Source of the DNA: an uncultured Eubacteriales bacterium
GTDB lineage: Bacteria; Bacillota; Clostridia; Oscillospirales; CAG-272
Assembly (NCBI GenBank): GCA_900549725.1
Contig: URPL01000002.1
Span: 1-64,000 of the forward strand
Direction of reading: 5' to 3'
DNA length: 64,000 bases
The position numbers and the translations under genes are program-made. Every line of letters starts with the position of its first letter. Within the stretch, counting starts at the first letter, position 1. Shown here in pieces: positions 15,474 through 25,188 of this stretch. Below the pieces are notes generated by a model. That model was not told where the DNA came from, searched no databases, and worked only from the letters and a program-made list of their open reading frames with translations.

Positions 15474-16310
15474 ATGAATCACTCTCAAACACCGCAGCCT
15501 CTCTTTTTATCCAGCCGACAAAACGAGGCGGTTGTTCGCGCGGCAAAGCTGCACGATAAAAAAGGGCGCAGCGCCGCCGGTCTTTTCTGCTTTGAGGGGA
15601 TCAAACTGTTTTCGGAGGCGCTGCAAAGCGGTCTCCGTCTTTGTGCGGTTTTTTATACCGAGCAGGCGCAAAATGCCGCCTCTGCGCTGTTTGCTAAGCT
15701 GCCGCGGGATTGCGCGCTTTACTGCGTGAGCGAGAGCGTTTACGAAAAGCTCAGCCTGGAGCGCGCTCCGCAGGGCGTGTTCATCGTTGCAGAGGATCTG
15801 CCGCTTGTGCGCCGCGCCGACGAATATATCCCGCAGCCTGGCGAGGGGGCTCCCCGCGTTTTTTTGGCAGATTCGCTGCAGGACGCAGGCAATGTCGGCA
15901 CACTGATCCGCACGGCATCTGCGCTCGGCTTTGCGCGGCTTTGCTTTTGCGGCAGCGCAGAACTGACCAACCCGCGCACACTGCGCGCTGCAATGGGCGC
16001 TCTGTTTCGCCAGCGGATCGATCTGTGCAGCGATATGGCGCGCTATATTGCCTCCCTCAGGGCATGCGGCGCACATGTGTATGCCGCCATGCCTCGCCGC
16101 GGCGCTGCGATGCTCGGCAAAACGGCGTTCCCGCAGGGCACGGTCTTTTTGGTCGGCAATGAGGGGCACGGGCTGCCCGATTCTCTTGTGGATGCATGCG
16201 ACGGCACGGTGCAAATTCCCATGGCGCCGCATAGCGAAAGCCTGAATGCCGCGACGGCGGCGGCACTTCTCCTTTGGGAGAGCGTGCGGGGGGAGGGCTC
16301 TTTGTGCTGA
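15474..16310 (+). CDS. TrmH/SpoU-family RNA 2'-O-methyltransferase
   Basis: A 278-residue SPOUT methyltransferase. An N-terminal RNA-binding part ('SRQNEAVVRAAKLHDKKGR' to 'CFEGIKLFSEA') precedes the trefoil-knot catalytic domain, in which the three motifs are visible: 'LQDAGNVGTLIRTASALGF' (motif 1), 'VGNEGHGL' (motif 2) and 'IPMAPHSESLNAATAAALLLWE' (motif 3, SAM site). It should 2'-O-methylate a ribose in tRNA or rRNA; which one is not readable, and a role with L20 is suggested only by position. ATG 15474 follows AAAGGAGG. Its stop overlaps the GTG start of dprA. Confidence 0.85.
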   Translation: MNHSQTPQPLFLSSRQNEAVVRAAKLHDKKGRSAAGLFCFEGIKLFSEALQSGLRLCAVFYTEQAQNAASALFAKLPRDCALYCVSESVYEKLSLERAPQGVFIVAEDLPLVRRADEYIPQPGEGAPRVFLADSLQDAGNVGTLIRTASALGFARLCFCGSAELTNPRTLRAAMGALFRQRIDLCSDMARYIASLRACGAHVYAAMPRRGAAMLGKTAFPQGTVFLVGNEGHGLPDSLVDACDGTVQIPMAPHSESLNAATAAALLLWESVRGEGSLC

Positions 16311-17641
16311 GCGCAGAGCATTCTCTTTTCCCTTATTATATCTGGCTTTACGATGCGGCGCGCCGCGGCAGATTTTCCGCGCGGGAGCTGCTGCGCCGCT
16401 TTGAAACACCAAGAGAAATTTATAAGGCAGATGCAAAAGCGCTTGCCTCTCTTCCGTTTTTATCTCCGCGCGCCGCAGAAGCGCTTTGCGAAAAAGATCT
16501 TTCCTATGCCCGCGCCGCTGCGGCGAGGTGTGCAGAACTTGATCTCTTTTTGCTTTGCCCCGATCATGAGGATTACCCGGCTCCGTTGTCGGCTGCGCTC
16601 TCTTCCCCGCCGCTTTTGTACGGCACAGGCGCCCTTTTCCCGCCGCAGCAAACCGCCCTTGCAATCGTCGGCACACGCCGCTCCGCGCAAAACGCAAATC
16701 GCTGCGCATATCGCCTCGGGTATACGCTCGGCAAATGCGGGGCAGTGATCGTCAGCGGAATGGCGCGCGGAATCGACGGCATGGCGCATCGCGGCGCTTT
16801 GGACGGCGGAGCGCATACCGTTGCCGTGCTTGGCTGCGGGCTTGATTTATGCTATCCAAAGGAACACCGCGACCTGTTTGAACAAATCAAAAAACAAGGG
16901 CTTTTGCTCTCTCCGTTTCCGCCGGGCACTCCGGCCCTGCCGCGCAACTTCCCCGCACGCAACCGCATCATCAGCGGCCTTTGCGCCGCAATAATCGTGG
17001 TGCAGGCCCCGCTGCAAAGCGGCGCCGTCGTCACCGCGCAAAACGCCCTGGAGCAAAACCGCCTTTTATATGCCTTCCCCGGCGCCGTCGACGATGAAAC
17101 CTATGCCGGAAATCTTTCCCTTTTGCGCAGCGGCGCGCGGGTCATCACCTGCGCCGAGGACCTTCTTGCGGATTTTGAACGCAGCGGCGCTTCTCCGTTT
17201 TTCAAAAACCGTATCGAGCTTGATGATTTTTATGATCGGTATGCTCCGCTGCCCGCCTCTGCGGACAACGCTTTGCCGCGGCAAGCCGAGGATTTCACCG
17301 CATTGCTCCGCGCTATGGATACGGCGCAGACAAAAACCGCTTCGGCTCCCTCCGACACGCCTCTCTCCATGCCGCGCATGCGGCAATTCGCGCCGCAGGA
17401 TGCGTTTATCCGAAATGATGCGTGCGCGCAGGCAAACGAAACCCCCGCGCAAACGACGGAAAAAGAAGCGCTTCCCGCTCCGCAGCGCGTGCTGCATGCG
17501 CTCGGGAAACACGGCGCAACCCCCGAAGAGCTTTGCGAGCGCCTTTCGCTTTCGCTCTCGGAAATCGAGCTGATCCTTCTGCAGCTGGAGCAGGACGGTC
17601 TTGTGCGTGTCAGCGCGGGAGAACGCTATTTCTCCCTGTAA
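16304..17641 (+). CDS. dprA: DNA-processing protein DprA (Smf)
   Basis: A 445-residue DprA that loads RecA on incoming single-stranded DNA during transformation. An N-terminal SAM-like part is followed by the Rossmann domain, with 'AIVGTRRSAQ', 'VSGMARGIDGMAHRGAL', 'VLGCGLDLCYPKEH', 'FPARNRIISGL' and 'SGAVVTAQ'. A long low-complexity linker (about residues 320-385) leads to the winged-helix domain ('LGKHGATPEELCERLSLSLSEIELILLQLEQDGLV'). The start is GTG 16304, 7 bases after GGGAGGG and overlapping the previous stop. No competence-pilus genes are in the window. Confidence 0.9.
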   Translation: MLSAEHSLFPYYIWLYDAARRGRFSARELLRRFETPREIYKADAKALASLPFLSPRAAEALCEKDLSYARAAAARCAELDLFLLCPDHEDYPAPLSAALSSPPLLYGTGALFPPQQTALAIVGTRRSAQNANRCAYRLGYTLGKCGAVIVSGMARGIDGMAHRGALDGGAHTVAVLGCGLDLCYPKEHRDLFEQIKKQGLLLSPFPPGTPALPRNFPARNRIISGLCAAIIVVQAPLQSGAVVTAQNALEQNRLLYAFPGAVDDETYAGNLSLLRSGARVITCAEDLLADFERSGASPFFKNRIELDDFYDRYAPLPASADNALPRQAEDFTALLRAMDTAQTKTASAPSDTPLSMPRMRQFAPQDAFIRNDACAQANETPAQTTEKEALPAPQRVLHALGKHGATPEELCERLSLSLSEIELILLQLEQDGLVRVSAGERYFSL

Positions 17642-17679
17642 CACTGCAACAGTTTAAAATAAAGATGAGGAAAACACGA

Positions 17680-19944
17680 ATGGCAAATCTTGTGATTTTG
17701 GAGTCTCCCCATAAGGCAACCACCGTCAAGGGGTATCTCGGCAGCGGCTATAAGGTCATGGCATCCGACGGGCATGTCCGCGATCTGCCCAAGAGCCGCC
17801 TTGCCGTTGATGTCGACCATGACTTTGCCGTTGATTATATCAACATCCGCGGCAAAGGAGAGCTCATCCGCTCTCTTAAAAAAGAGGCAAAAGCCGCAAA
17901 ATATGTTTATCTTGCAACCGACCCTGACCGCGAGGGAGAAGCAATCTCCTGGCATCTTGCAACCGCTTTGGACCTGCCCGCGGAAAAGGTGCGCCGCGTC
18001 ACCTTCAATGAAATTACAAAAACCGCCGTCAAAGCGGGGATGAAGGCGCCGCGCGCGATCGATATCGATCTTGTCAATTCCCAGCAGGCGCGCCGCATTC
18101 TCGACCGCATCGTGGGCTATAAGCTCAGCCCGTTTTTGTGGCGTACCGTGCGCAGCGGGCTTTCCGCCGGCAGAGTGCAGTCTGTGGCGACGCGGGTAAT
18201 CGTGGACAGGGAAAACGAAATTCGCGCCTTTGTCCCGCAGGAGTATTACACGCTCAGCGCCGTAGTCGGAACAAGTGAAAAAGAGGCATTCACCGTGCGC
18301 TATGCAGGCGGCGAAGCGCCGCATTCTTCCCTTGCAACCCTTGCCGAGGCAGAAAAAATCGTCGCCGCCGTCGGGAAGGAAATGACCGTGGACGCGGTAA
18401 AGAAAGCCGTGCGCCAGAAAGCGCCGCAGCCCCCGTTTATCACCTCCACATTGCAGCAGGAGGCAAACCGCCGCCTCGGCTTCCAGACGGCGCGCACCAT
18501 GCGCATCGCGCAGGAGCTTTATGAGGGAATTGACCTCGGCTCATCCTTTGGCGGGGTCAACGGTCTGATCAGCTATATGCGTACCGACTCGCTTCGCATC
18601 AGCGCGGAGGCGCAAGCTGCCGCACGGGCATATCTCACCGAAAAATACGGTGCGGAATATGTGCCGGAAAAACCGCGCGAATACAAATCCCGTGCGGGCG
18701 CGCAGGATGCGCATGAGGCAATTCGCCCCTCCGATCTGCATTTTGTGCCGGAGCAGATCAAGAAATATCTCACGGCAGACCAATTCAAGCTTTACCGCCT
18801 GATTTGGAATCGCTTTTTGGCATCCCAAATGGCAAATGCCAAGCTGGATACGCTCACTATTGAGCTCAGCGCCGGCGGCTATCCGTTCCGCGCCAACGGC
18901 TATACCGTGTGTTTTCCGGGTTACAGCGCCGTTTTGGAGGACCATGAGGAAGAGGGCGATGCGGAAAGCGGAAAGGGGCTGCGCCTGCCTTCGCTTACAA
19001 AGGGAGAGCGCCTGCATGTTTTTTCCGCCGACCCCAAGCACCATACCACCGAGCCGCCTGCGCACTATACCGAAGCCTCTCTGATCCGCCTGTTTGAGGA
19101 AAGCGGTATCGGCCGCCCCTCCACCTATGCCACCATCATTTCCACTATTCTCTCCCGCGGCTATGTCGTGCGGGACGGGAAAGCCCTGCGCCCTACGGAG
19201 CTTGGCGAGCAGACCAACACACTGATGACGGAATATTTCCCGAAAATCGTCGATCTGACCTTCACCGCAGGCATGGAAGAAGAGTTGGACGAAATCGCAA
19301 ACGGCAAAACCACCGTTTCCTCCGTGCTTTCCGGCTTTTATAAGGATTTTGCCGCCGACCTTGCAAATGCCGAAGAAAAAGCGCCCGACCGCGAAAAAGA
19401 GACCGCAGCGCAGACCACCGATCTCATTTGCGAGAAATGCGGCGCCGTAATGGTTGTAAAAATCGGGCGCTACGGAAAATTTGCCGCCTGCCCCAACTAT
19501 CCCGCCTGCCGCAACACCAAACCCCTCACGGACGAGAAGGAGCAAAAACCGCTTAAAAAAACCGGCGAAAAATGCGAGCTGTGCGGTGCGGATATGGTGA
19601 TCCGCCCGGGGCGGTATGGCAATTTCTATGCCTGCAGCCGCTATCCGGAATGCAAAAACACAAAGCAGATCCGCCATCCCGTCGGCGTCAAATGCCCTAA
19701 GTGCGGCGGCGAAATTCTGCAGCGTTCCGGCAAAAACAGACGCATTTTCTATTCCTGCGAAAATTATCCCACCTGCGATTTTTCCTCCTGGGATCTTCCC
19801 CTGCGGGAAAGTTGCCCCCGTTGCGGCAAGCTTTTGTTTGCTAAGAAGGGCAAAAATCTCATCCTCTGCCACGACAGGGCCTGCGGCTACAAGCGGGAAA
19901 TGACCGAGGAAGAGGTTGCACAAAGAGAAAATATGAAAGGGTAA
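17680..19944 (+). CDS. topA: DNA topoisomerase I
   Basis: A 754-residue type IA topoisomerase that relaxes negative supercoils. The TOPRIM domain begins ANLVILESPHKATTVK and has DPDREGEAISWHL as its acidic cluster. The first motif has His-Lys-Ala-Thr-Thr where most TopA have Ala-Lys-Ala-Lys-Thr. The catalytic Tyr is in SYMRTDSLRIS (about residue 299). The tail (about residues 582-747) holds four zinc-ribbon modules, e.g. CEKCG..CPNYPAC and CELCG..CSRYPEC. ATG 17680 follows GAGGA; the alternative ATG at 17665 lacks a site. It follows dprA, a common Firmicute pairing. Confidence 0.93.
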   Translation: MANLVILESPHKATTVKGYLGSGYKVMASDGHVRDLPKSRLAVDVDHDFAVDYINIRGKGELIRSLKKEAKAAKYVYLATDPDREGEAISWHLATALDLPAEKVRRVTFNEITKTAVKAGMKAPRAIDIDLVNSQQARRILDRIVGYKLSPFLWRTVRSGLSAGRVQSVATRVIVDRENEIRAFVPQEYYTLSAVVGTSEKEAFTVRYAGGEAPHSSLATLAEAEKIVAAVGKEMTVDAVKKAVRQKAPQPPFITSTLQQEANRRLGFQTARTMRIAQELYEGIDLGSSFGGVNGLISYMRTDSLRISAEAQAAARAYLTEKYGAEYVPEKPREYKSRAGAQDAHEAIRPSDLHFVPEQIKKYLTADQFKLYRLIWNRFLASQMANAKLDTLTIELSAGGYPFRANGYTVCFPGYSAVLEDHEEEGDAESGKGLRLPSLTKGERLHVFSADPKHHTTEPPAHYTEASLIRLFEESGIGRPSTYATIISTILSRGYVVRDGKALRPTELGEQTNTLMTEYFPKIVDLTFTAGMEEELDEIANGKTTVSSVLSGFYKDFAADLANAEEKAPDREKETAAQTTDLICEKCGAVMVVKIGRYGKFAACPNYPACRNTKPLTDEKEQKPLKKTGEKCELCGADMVIRPGRYGNFYACSRYPECKNTKQIRHPVGVKCPKCGGEILQRSGKNRRIFYSCENYPTCDFSSWDLPLRESCPRCGKLLFAKKGKNLILCHDRACGYKREMTEEEVAQRENMKG

Positions 19945-19965
19945 CAACGGTTCAAGGCCTTGCAA

Positions 19966-21309
19966 ATGACAAATAACATTCCCTCCGTCTCCGTCATCGG
20001 CGCCGGCCTTGCCGGCTGCGAGGCGGCATATCAGGCGGCGCAGCGCGGCGTTTCGGTCACGCTGATTGAAATGAAGCCGCAAAGCTATACCCCGGCGCAC
20101 CATTCCCCGCTTTTTGCGGAGCTGGTCTGCTCCAATTCTCTGCGCTCCGCACAGCTGTTCAACGCCGTGGGACTGCTCAAAGAGGAGCTGCGCCGCATGG
20201 ATTCTCTCATTCTGCGCGCCGCTGACGAGAGCGCCGTCCCGGCGGGAGCCGCACTCGCGGTGGACCGCACGCGCTTTTCGGCGTATATCACCGATGCAAT
20301 CAAAGCGCTCCCGAAAATCACCGTTGTGCAGCGGGAAATCACCGCGCTGCCGCCGCTTGACGAAATTTCCGTCACCGCGACCGGCCCCCTTACCTCCGCC
20401 CCCTATGCCGATGCACTGCAAAAAGCCTTCGGCATGGACGCGCTGCATTTTTTCGATGCCGCCGCGCCGATCGTGGACGGAGAAAGCATCGATTTTGCGC
20501 ATGCCTATCGCTCCAGCCGCTACGGCAAGGGCGATGCGGATTATGTCAACTGCCCGCTTACCAAAGAGGAATATCTTGCCTTTGTCAAAGCGCTGACCGA
20601 GGCGGAGCTTGCGCCGCTGCATGAATTTGATTCCGAGGCGCAAAAGGATCTCACCGTTTTTGAGGGGTGCATGCCCATTGAGGTCATGGCGCGCCGCGGG
20701 GTGGATACCCTGCGCTACGGCCCGTTCAAACCCGTCGGTCTGCCCGACCCGCGCACCGGGAAAGAGCCCTATGCCGTGCTGCAGCTGCGCATGGAAAATA
20801 CCGCGGGGAGCATGTTCAACCTTGTCGGCTGCCAGACTCATCTGACCTTCCCCGAGCAGCGTCGAGTCTTCTCCATCATTCCTGCTCTTGCAAACGCCTC
20901 ATTTTTCCGCTACGGCGTGATGCACCGCAATACCTTCCTCAATTCCCCCGCGCTGCTGGACGCGACCTACGCCTGGCGCGCCCATCCGAATCTGTTCTTT
21001 GCCGGGCAGATGACCGGCGTTGAGGGGTATGTGGAAAGCGCCGCCTCGGGCTGTGTCGCCGGCATCAACGCCGCGCGGCGCGCATGCGGAAAAGCGCCTT
21101 TTGTTTTCTCTCCCGTCAGCATCATCGGCGCAATGGCAGCATATATTTCAAATCCCGCGCAGATCCGCTTCGAGCCGATGAATGCGAATTTCGGGCTGAT
21201 TGCCCCGCTGGAGCAGCGGGTGCGCGGCGGAAAGCGCGCGAAATATGACGAATATGTGCGCCGCAGCCTTGCTTATTTTGATTCCCTTGCAAAGGAGGAA
21301 CTGTCATGA
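19966..21309 (+). CDS. trmFO: tRNA uridine(54) C5-methyltransferase, folate/FAD-dependent
   Basis: A 447-residue TrmFO, the methylenetetrahydrofolate- and FAD-dependent enzyme that makes ribothymidine at position 54 of tRNA in most Firmicutes. It opens with the dinucleotide-binding loop VIGAGLAGCEAAYQAA, then 'ELVCSNSLRSAQ' with the catalytic Cys. 'FAGQMTGVEGYVESAASG' is the second FAD segment. The start at ATG 19966 (NNIPSVSVIGAG) has only a weak AAGG upstream. The stop overlaps plsX's ATG by four bases. The position after topA matches the usual topA-trmFO order of Firmicutes. Confidence 0.93.
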   Translation: MTNNIPSVSVIGAGLAGCEAAYQAAQRGVSVTLIEMKPQSYTPAHHSPLFAELVCSNSLRSAQLFNAVGLLKEELRRMDSLILRAADESAVPAGAALAVDRTRFSAYITDAIKALPKITVVQREITALPPLDEISVTATGPLTSAPYADALQKAFGMDALHFFDAAAPIVDGESIDFAHAYRSSRYGKGDADYVNCPLTKEEYLAFVKALTEAELAPLHEFDSEAQKDLTVFEGCMPIEVMARRGVDTLRYGPFKPVGLPDPRTGKEPYAVLQLRMENTAGSMFNLVGCQTHLTFPEQRRVFSIIPALANASFFRYGVMHRNTFLNSPALLDATYAWRAHPNLFFAGQMTGVEGYVESAASGCVAGINAARRACGKAPFVFSPVSIIGAMAAYISNPAQIRFEPMNANFGLIAPLEQRVRGGKRAKYDEYVRRSLAYFDSLAKEELS

Positions 21310-22367
21310 AAATCATCATAGATGCCATGGGCGGAGACAACGCCCCCGCAGCACTTGTTGCCGGCGCCGTGCTCGCCGTGCAGGAGCAGGATGTGGATAT
21401 TGTTTTGGTGGGAGATGAGGCAGCCATCCGCCGCGAGCTTGCCGTTTGCGGCGGCGAAGAGCTGCTCGGCTCCCGCATTGAGATCCGCCATGCCCCGCAG
21501 GTGATCACCATGGAGGACGCCCCATTTGATGTTCTGCGCAAAAAGCGCAATTCCTCTATGACCGTCGGGCTGCGCATGCTTGCCGCGGGAGAGGGCGATG
21601 CCTTTGTCGGCGCGGGCAATACAGGCGCGCTGTTTACGGGGGCTACGGCGATCGTTCGCCCCTATCGCGGCCTCCGCCGCGCCGCCATCGGCACGATTCT
21701 GCCCTTTGAGCGGCCCTTGCTTTTGCTTGACAGCGGCGCAAATGCCACCGTCACCGCGGAATATATGGAGCAGTTTGCCTATATGGGCGCCATCTATATG
21801 GAAGGCCTTTTTCAAAATCCGCATGTCACCGTCGGGCTGCTCAACAACGGCGCCGAGGCGCATAAGGGGCCGCCCGTTTATGTGGAAACCTATCGGCTTT
21901 TGAAAAATTCCTCTTTGAATTTTGTCGGCAATATTGAGGGCAAGGAAATTCCGCGAGGCCGCTGCGATGTGCTCGTGGCTGACGGCTTTGCCGGCAATAT
22001 CGTGCTGAAGCTGGTGGAGGGCATGTCCCGCTTTGCGCTGAAAAAGGTCAAGGGGCTGTTTTTCTCCTCCCTTGCCACAAAAATGTCCGCCGTGCTCTTC
22101 AAAAAGCAATTTGTTTCGCTGAAAAAAGAGCTGGATGCCTCCGAATACGGCGGCGCGCCGTTCCTCGGCATTTCAAAGCCCGTGATTAAGGCGCACGGCT
22201 CCTCGGATGCCCGCGCGGTGAAAAATGCGGTGCGTCAGGCAAAGGCATATTTGGAAAGCGGCATTTCCGACCGCATCGCAGAGTGCGCGGCGCTTTGGGT
22301 AAAAGCCGCGCCCGGGGACGGAGAAGCGGGCGCACCGACGCCCGATGCCGCAAAGGAGGAAAACTGA
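21306..22367 (+). CDS. plsX: Phosphate acyltransferase PlsX
   Basis: A 353-residue enzyme that makes acyl-phosphate from acyl-ACP for phosphatidic acid synthesis. It starts MKIIIDAMGGDNAPAALVAGAV and includes 'RKKRNSSMTVGLRML' and 'GAGNTGAL', all PlsX signatures. The start codon shares its bases with the trmFO stop (ATGA) and has AAGGAGG upstream. Many Firmicutes have acpP between plsX and rnc; here rnc follows at one base distance, so acpP must be elsewhere. Confidence 0.93.
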   Translation: MKIIIDAMGGDNAPAALVAGAVLAVQEQDVDIVLVGDEAAIRRELAVCGGEELLGSRIEIRHAPQVITMEDAPFDVLRKKRNSSMTVGLRMLAAGEGDAFVGAGNTGALFTGATAIVRPYRGLRRAAIGTILPFERPLLLLDSGANATVTAEYMEQFAYMGAIYMEGLFQNPHVTVGLLNNGAEAHKGPPVYVETYRLLKNSSLNFVGNIEGKEIPRGRCDVLVADGFAGNIVLKLVEGMSRFALKKVKGLFFSSLATKMSAVLFKKQFVSLKKELDASEYGGAPFLGISKPVIKAHGSSDARAVKNAVRQAKAYLESGISDRIAECAALWVKAAPGDGEAGAPTPDAAKEEN

Positions 22368-22368
22368 G

Positions 22369-23118
22369 ATGCCTCACGAAAAACAAACCGTGCACAGCGT
22401 GATTGAGCTGCTGCCCGCCGAGATCGGCACATTGGAGCAAGCCATCGGCTATCGCTTCCGGTCCCGCGAAATTCTGGCACAGGCACTGACGCATTCTTCC
22501 CTGGCGCATGAGCAGCAGGCAAAGGGGCTTTCCTGCCGCTGCAACGAGCGCTATGAATTTTTGGGAGACAGCATCCTCTCCGTTTTGACAAGCACCTATA
22601 TTTTTTCGCTCTTTCCGGATGCGCCCGAGGGAGATCTGACCAAGCTGCGTGCGCAGCTCGTCTGTGAGGACGCGCTGTGGCACAATGCCTGCTCCATTTC
22701 TTTGGGCGACTATCTTCTGCTCGGCCACGGGGAAGAAAAAAACGGCGGCAGAGAACGCAAATCCATCCTCGCCGATGCCTTTGAGGCGCTGCTTGCCGCA
22801 ATGTATCTTGACAGCAATTCCTTTGGGCCGGTACAGCGCTTTTTGATGCCCTATCTTGTGCGGCAGGCGGAAACGCTGCCGGGGCACTCCTCTGATTATA
22901 AAACAAAGCTGCAGCAGATCGTGCAGCAGGAGCCGGGTGAAAAGCTGGAATATGTGCTCGTAGCGCAGCTGGGACCGGACCATGAAAAGCAATTTGAGAT
23001 GGAGGCCCGCCTGAACAGCAATGTCATCGGCCGCGGCCACGGGCGCTCCAAACGCGAGGCGGAGCAGGCCGCCGCCAAAGAGGCGCTCTCCCTGTTCGGG
23101 CAGGGCAAAGAGGAATAA
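22369..23118 (+). CDS. rnc: Ribonuclease III
   Basis: A 249-residue RNase III that cuts double-stranded RNA in rRNA and mRNA processing. The catalytic domain has 'ALTHSSLAHEQ', the signature 'CNERYEFLGDSILSVL' and the second acidic cluster 'LADAFEALLAAMYLDS'. The C-terminal dsRNA-binding domain begins 'DYKTKLQQIVQQ' and ends 'GRSKREAEQAAAKEAL'. The ATG at 22369 sits one base after plsX and follows AAAGGAGG. The bidirectional terminator comes 27 bases after the stop, ending the run from 15474. Confidence 0.92.
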   Translation: MPHEKQTVHSVIELLPAEIGTLEQAIGYRFRSREILAQALTHSSLAHEQQAKGLSCRCNERYEFLGDSILSVLTSTYIFSLFPDAPEGDLTKLRAQLVCEDALWHNACSISLGDYLLLGHGEEKNGGRERKSILADAFEALLAAMYLDSNSFGPVQRFLMPYLVRQAETLPGHSSDYKTKLQQIVQQEPGEKLEYVLVAQLGPDHEKQFEMEARLNSNVIGRGHGRSKREAEQAAAKEALSLFGQGKEE

Positions 23119-23144
23119 GATTGCACCACGCACCGAAAGCACAA

Positions 23145-23178
23145 AAAACGGAGCCGGCATTCGGCTCCGTTTTCTTTT
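23145..23178. terminator. Bidirectional terminator between rnc and pepF
   Basis: AAAACGGAGCC (23145-23155) and GGCTCCGTTTT (23163-23173). T-rich tracts follow on both strands, serving the convergent rnc (+) and pepF (-). Confidence 0.9.
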
Positions 23179-23188
23179 TCGGCTATGT

Positions 23189-24970
23189 TCAGTGCAAAAG
23201 CGCTTCCAGCTCGTCCAGGCTTTGCGCAAACACCTGCATGGCATTGCGCACGGTGTCTGGTTTTTCCAGATCCACGCCGGCGATGCGCAGCTCATTCAGC
23301 GGATAATCGCTGCCGCCCGTGGTCAAAAAGCGCAGATAATTCTCGGCGCTGCCGCTTTGCAGAATGTTGTTTGCGATTGCAACGGCGGAGCTGAAGCCCG
23401 TGGCATACTGGTACACATAAAATGCATTGTAAAAATGCGGGATACGCGCCCATTCGATATCCTGCAGCTCGTCCACTACGGCGCCCTTATAATATGCCTC
23501 ATTGAGTCTGCGGTAAATGGCATTGAGCGCCTTCGGCGTCAGCGGTTCTCCGCGGTCATAGGCCTTGTGCGCCTCCCGCTCAAATTCGGCGAACAGCGTC
23601 TGGCGGAACACCGTCGTACGGAAGCCCTCCAAAAAGTGATTCAGAATATAGGCGCGGCGCGCGGGATCCGTCTCCACCGAGAGCAGATATTTTGTGAGCA
23701 GCACCTCGTTGACCGTGGAGGCGACCTCCGCCACCATGATTTCATAATCATGGTTGACATAATCCTGCGTATGATCGGAAAAATAGGAATGCATGCTGTG
23801 CCCAAGCTCATGCGCCAGCGTAAACGCATCATCCAGCGTATCCGTATAGTTCAGCAGCACATACGGGTGCACCCCGAACACGCCGCAGGAAAATGCGCCC
23901 GTGGTTTTTCCCTTATTCTCGTAAACATCGATCCATTTTTCCGCAAACGCGCGGTCGAGCAGCTTTGCATATTCCTCGCCCAGCGGCGCAAGCGCCTTTT
24001 TCACCAGCGTTTTGGCGTCGGCAAACGGGACGGAAATATCCACATTTTCCACCATGGGGCAGTAAAGATCGTACATGTGCAGCTCCTTGACACCCAGCTG
24101 CTTTTTCCGCAGCGCCAAATACCGCTGCATGGTCGGAAATGCATCATGAACGGCATCCGTCAGCGCATCATATACCGCAATGGGCACGTTTGTGCCGAAC
24201 AGCGCCGCCTCGCATGCGCCGTCAAAGCCGCGCACCTTGGCATAATAGCAATCCATTTTCACCGAGCCCTCATACAGCGCGGCAAAGGTATTGATATACC
24301 GCTTGAATTCTCCGAAATACGCCTCAAACGCCTCCTTGCGCACTCTTTGGTCGCGGCTTTCGCGGTATACGGCGAAATTGCCGTGGCTCAGGGTGACGCT
24401 TTCCCCGGCTTCATCCGTAATTGCAGGGAAGCTCATATCCACGCTTTCCAGCATGGAAAAGGATTTGCGGAAGCCGCCTGCCGCATCCGAAAGCATTGCA
24501 AGCATTTTTTCCTGCTCTGCGCCGAGCACATGCGCGCGCCCGCGCACAATATTGCCGATCAGATGGCGATAGGTCGCAAGGCGCTCCTCCTTCAGATATT
24601 CTGCAAGCGTCTTTTCATCAATCGCGAGAATCTCCGGCTCCAAAAATGCAGTATTGGTGGAAAATTCGACATACAGCGTTGTGGATTTTCCGCTCATCTC
24701 CTGCCCGCCGGGGTCCGCATTGTCGCCGTCGCGGCGCAGCGTGGCATAAATATATGCCCGCTCCACAAGCGCGCTTGCCGCATAAATTTTGTCAAGCCCG
24801 TCTGCCAGTGCCTGCGCGGAGGCGCCGAGGGTGCCGGGCAGCCCTTTCAGCTCCTTCACCGCTTCGGCGGCTTTTTCCATTGCGCGCTCCCAGGCGGCGT
24901 CGTTTTCATAAACGGCAGTCAGATCCCATTGATATGCAGGGTCCATCTGCGCTCTTTGCTTTAGTTCCAT
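23189..24970 (-). CDS. pepF: Oligoendopeptidase F
   Basis: A 593-residue M3-family zinc metallopeptidase that degrades short peptides in the cytoplasm. The zinc site is LAHELGHSMHSYF (HExxH) with the downstream Glu in 'VAEVASTVNEVLL'. The N-terminal half is the helical M3 lid ('WDLTAVYENDAAWE'). Length matches PepF. The ATG at 24970 follows AGGAGG at 7 bases; the frame stays open further upstream but lies before the promoter's start point. It is monocistronic. Confidence 0.92.
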   Translation of the reverse strand: MELKQRAQMDPAYQWDLTAVYENDAAWERAMEKAAEAVKELKGLPGTLGASAQALADGLDKIYAASALVERAYIYATLRRDGDNADPGGQEMSGKSTTLYVEFSTNTAFLEPEILAIDEKTLAEYLKEERLATYRHLIGNIVRGRAHVLGAEQEKMLAMLSDAAGGFRKSFSMLESVDMSFPAITDEAGESVTLSHGNFAVYRESRDQRVRKEAFEAYFGEFKRYINTFAALYEGSVKMDCYYAKVRGFDGACEAALFGTNVPIAVYDALTDAVHDAFPTMQRYLALRKKQLGVKELHMYDLYCPMVENVDISVPFADAKTLVKKALAPLGEEYAKLLDRAFAEKWIDVYENKGKTTGAFSCGVFGVHPYVLLNYTDTLDDAFTLAHELGHSMHSYFSDHTQDYVNHDYEIMVAEVASTVNEVLLTKYLLSVETDPARRAYILNHFLEGFRTTVFRQTLFAEFEREAHKAYDRGEPLTPKALNAIYRRLNEAYYKGAVVDELQDIEWARIPHFYNAFYVYQYATGFSSAVAIANNILQSGSAENYLRFLTTGGSDYPLNELRIAGVDLEKPDTVRNAMQVFAQSLDELEALLH

Positions 24971-25004
24971 AGGGGGGCCTCCTTTTTCCTCATTTCTTTT
25001 TTTC

Positions 25005-25033
25005 ATTATACTATACCTTTTCCCGTTTTGCAA
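25005..25033 (-). promoter_or_regulatory. Promoter of pepF
   Basis: On the - strand: TTGCAA (25033-25028), 17 bases, TATAAT (25010-25005). Confidence 0.75.
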
Positions 25034-25125
25034 TGCCGCCGTCTCATTTCCGCGCGAAACGATTGTAGTTTTTGTGGGTTTTTCGAAAAATATAAAAACG
25101 GATTGTGTTTTTTTGCGTTTTTGCG

Positions 25126-25154
25126 TTGACGGATCCGTCGTTTTCGTGTATAAT
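25126..25154 (+). promoter_or_regulatory. Promoter of uvrB-uvrA
   Basis: TTGACG (25126-25131), 17 bases, TATAAT (25149-25154). No Firmicute-type LexA box is visible around it. Confidence 0.82.
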
Positions 25155-25188
25155 AACAGGTGTGACTTGTGATAGGGAGGTGTCTTTT

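Noticed and set aside
17422..17679. N-terminal extension of topA from an upstream in-frame start
   Set aside because: It lies inside dprA in another frame, with an Arg/Ala-rich shadow sequence. TopA homology begins at ANLVILES.
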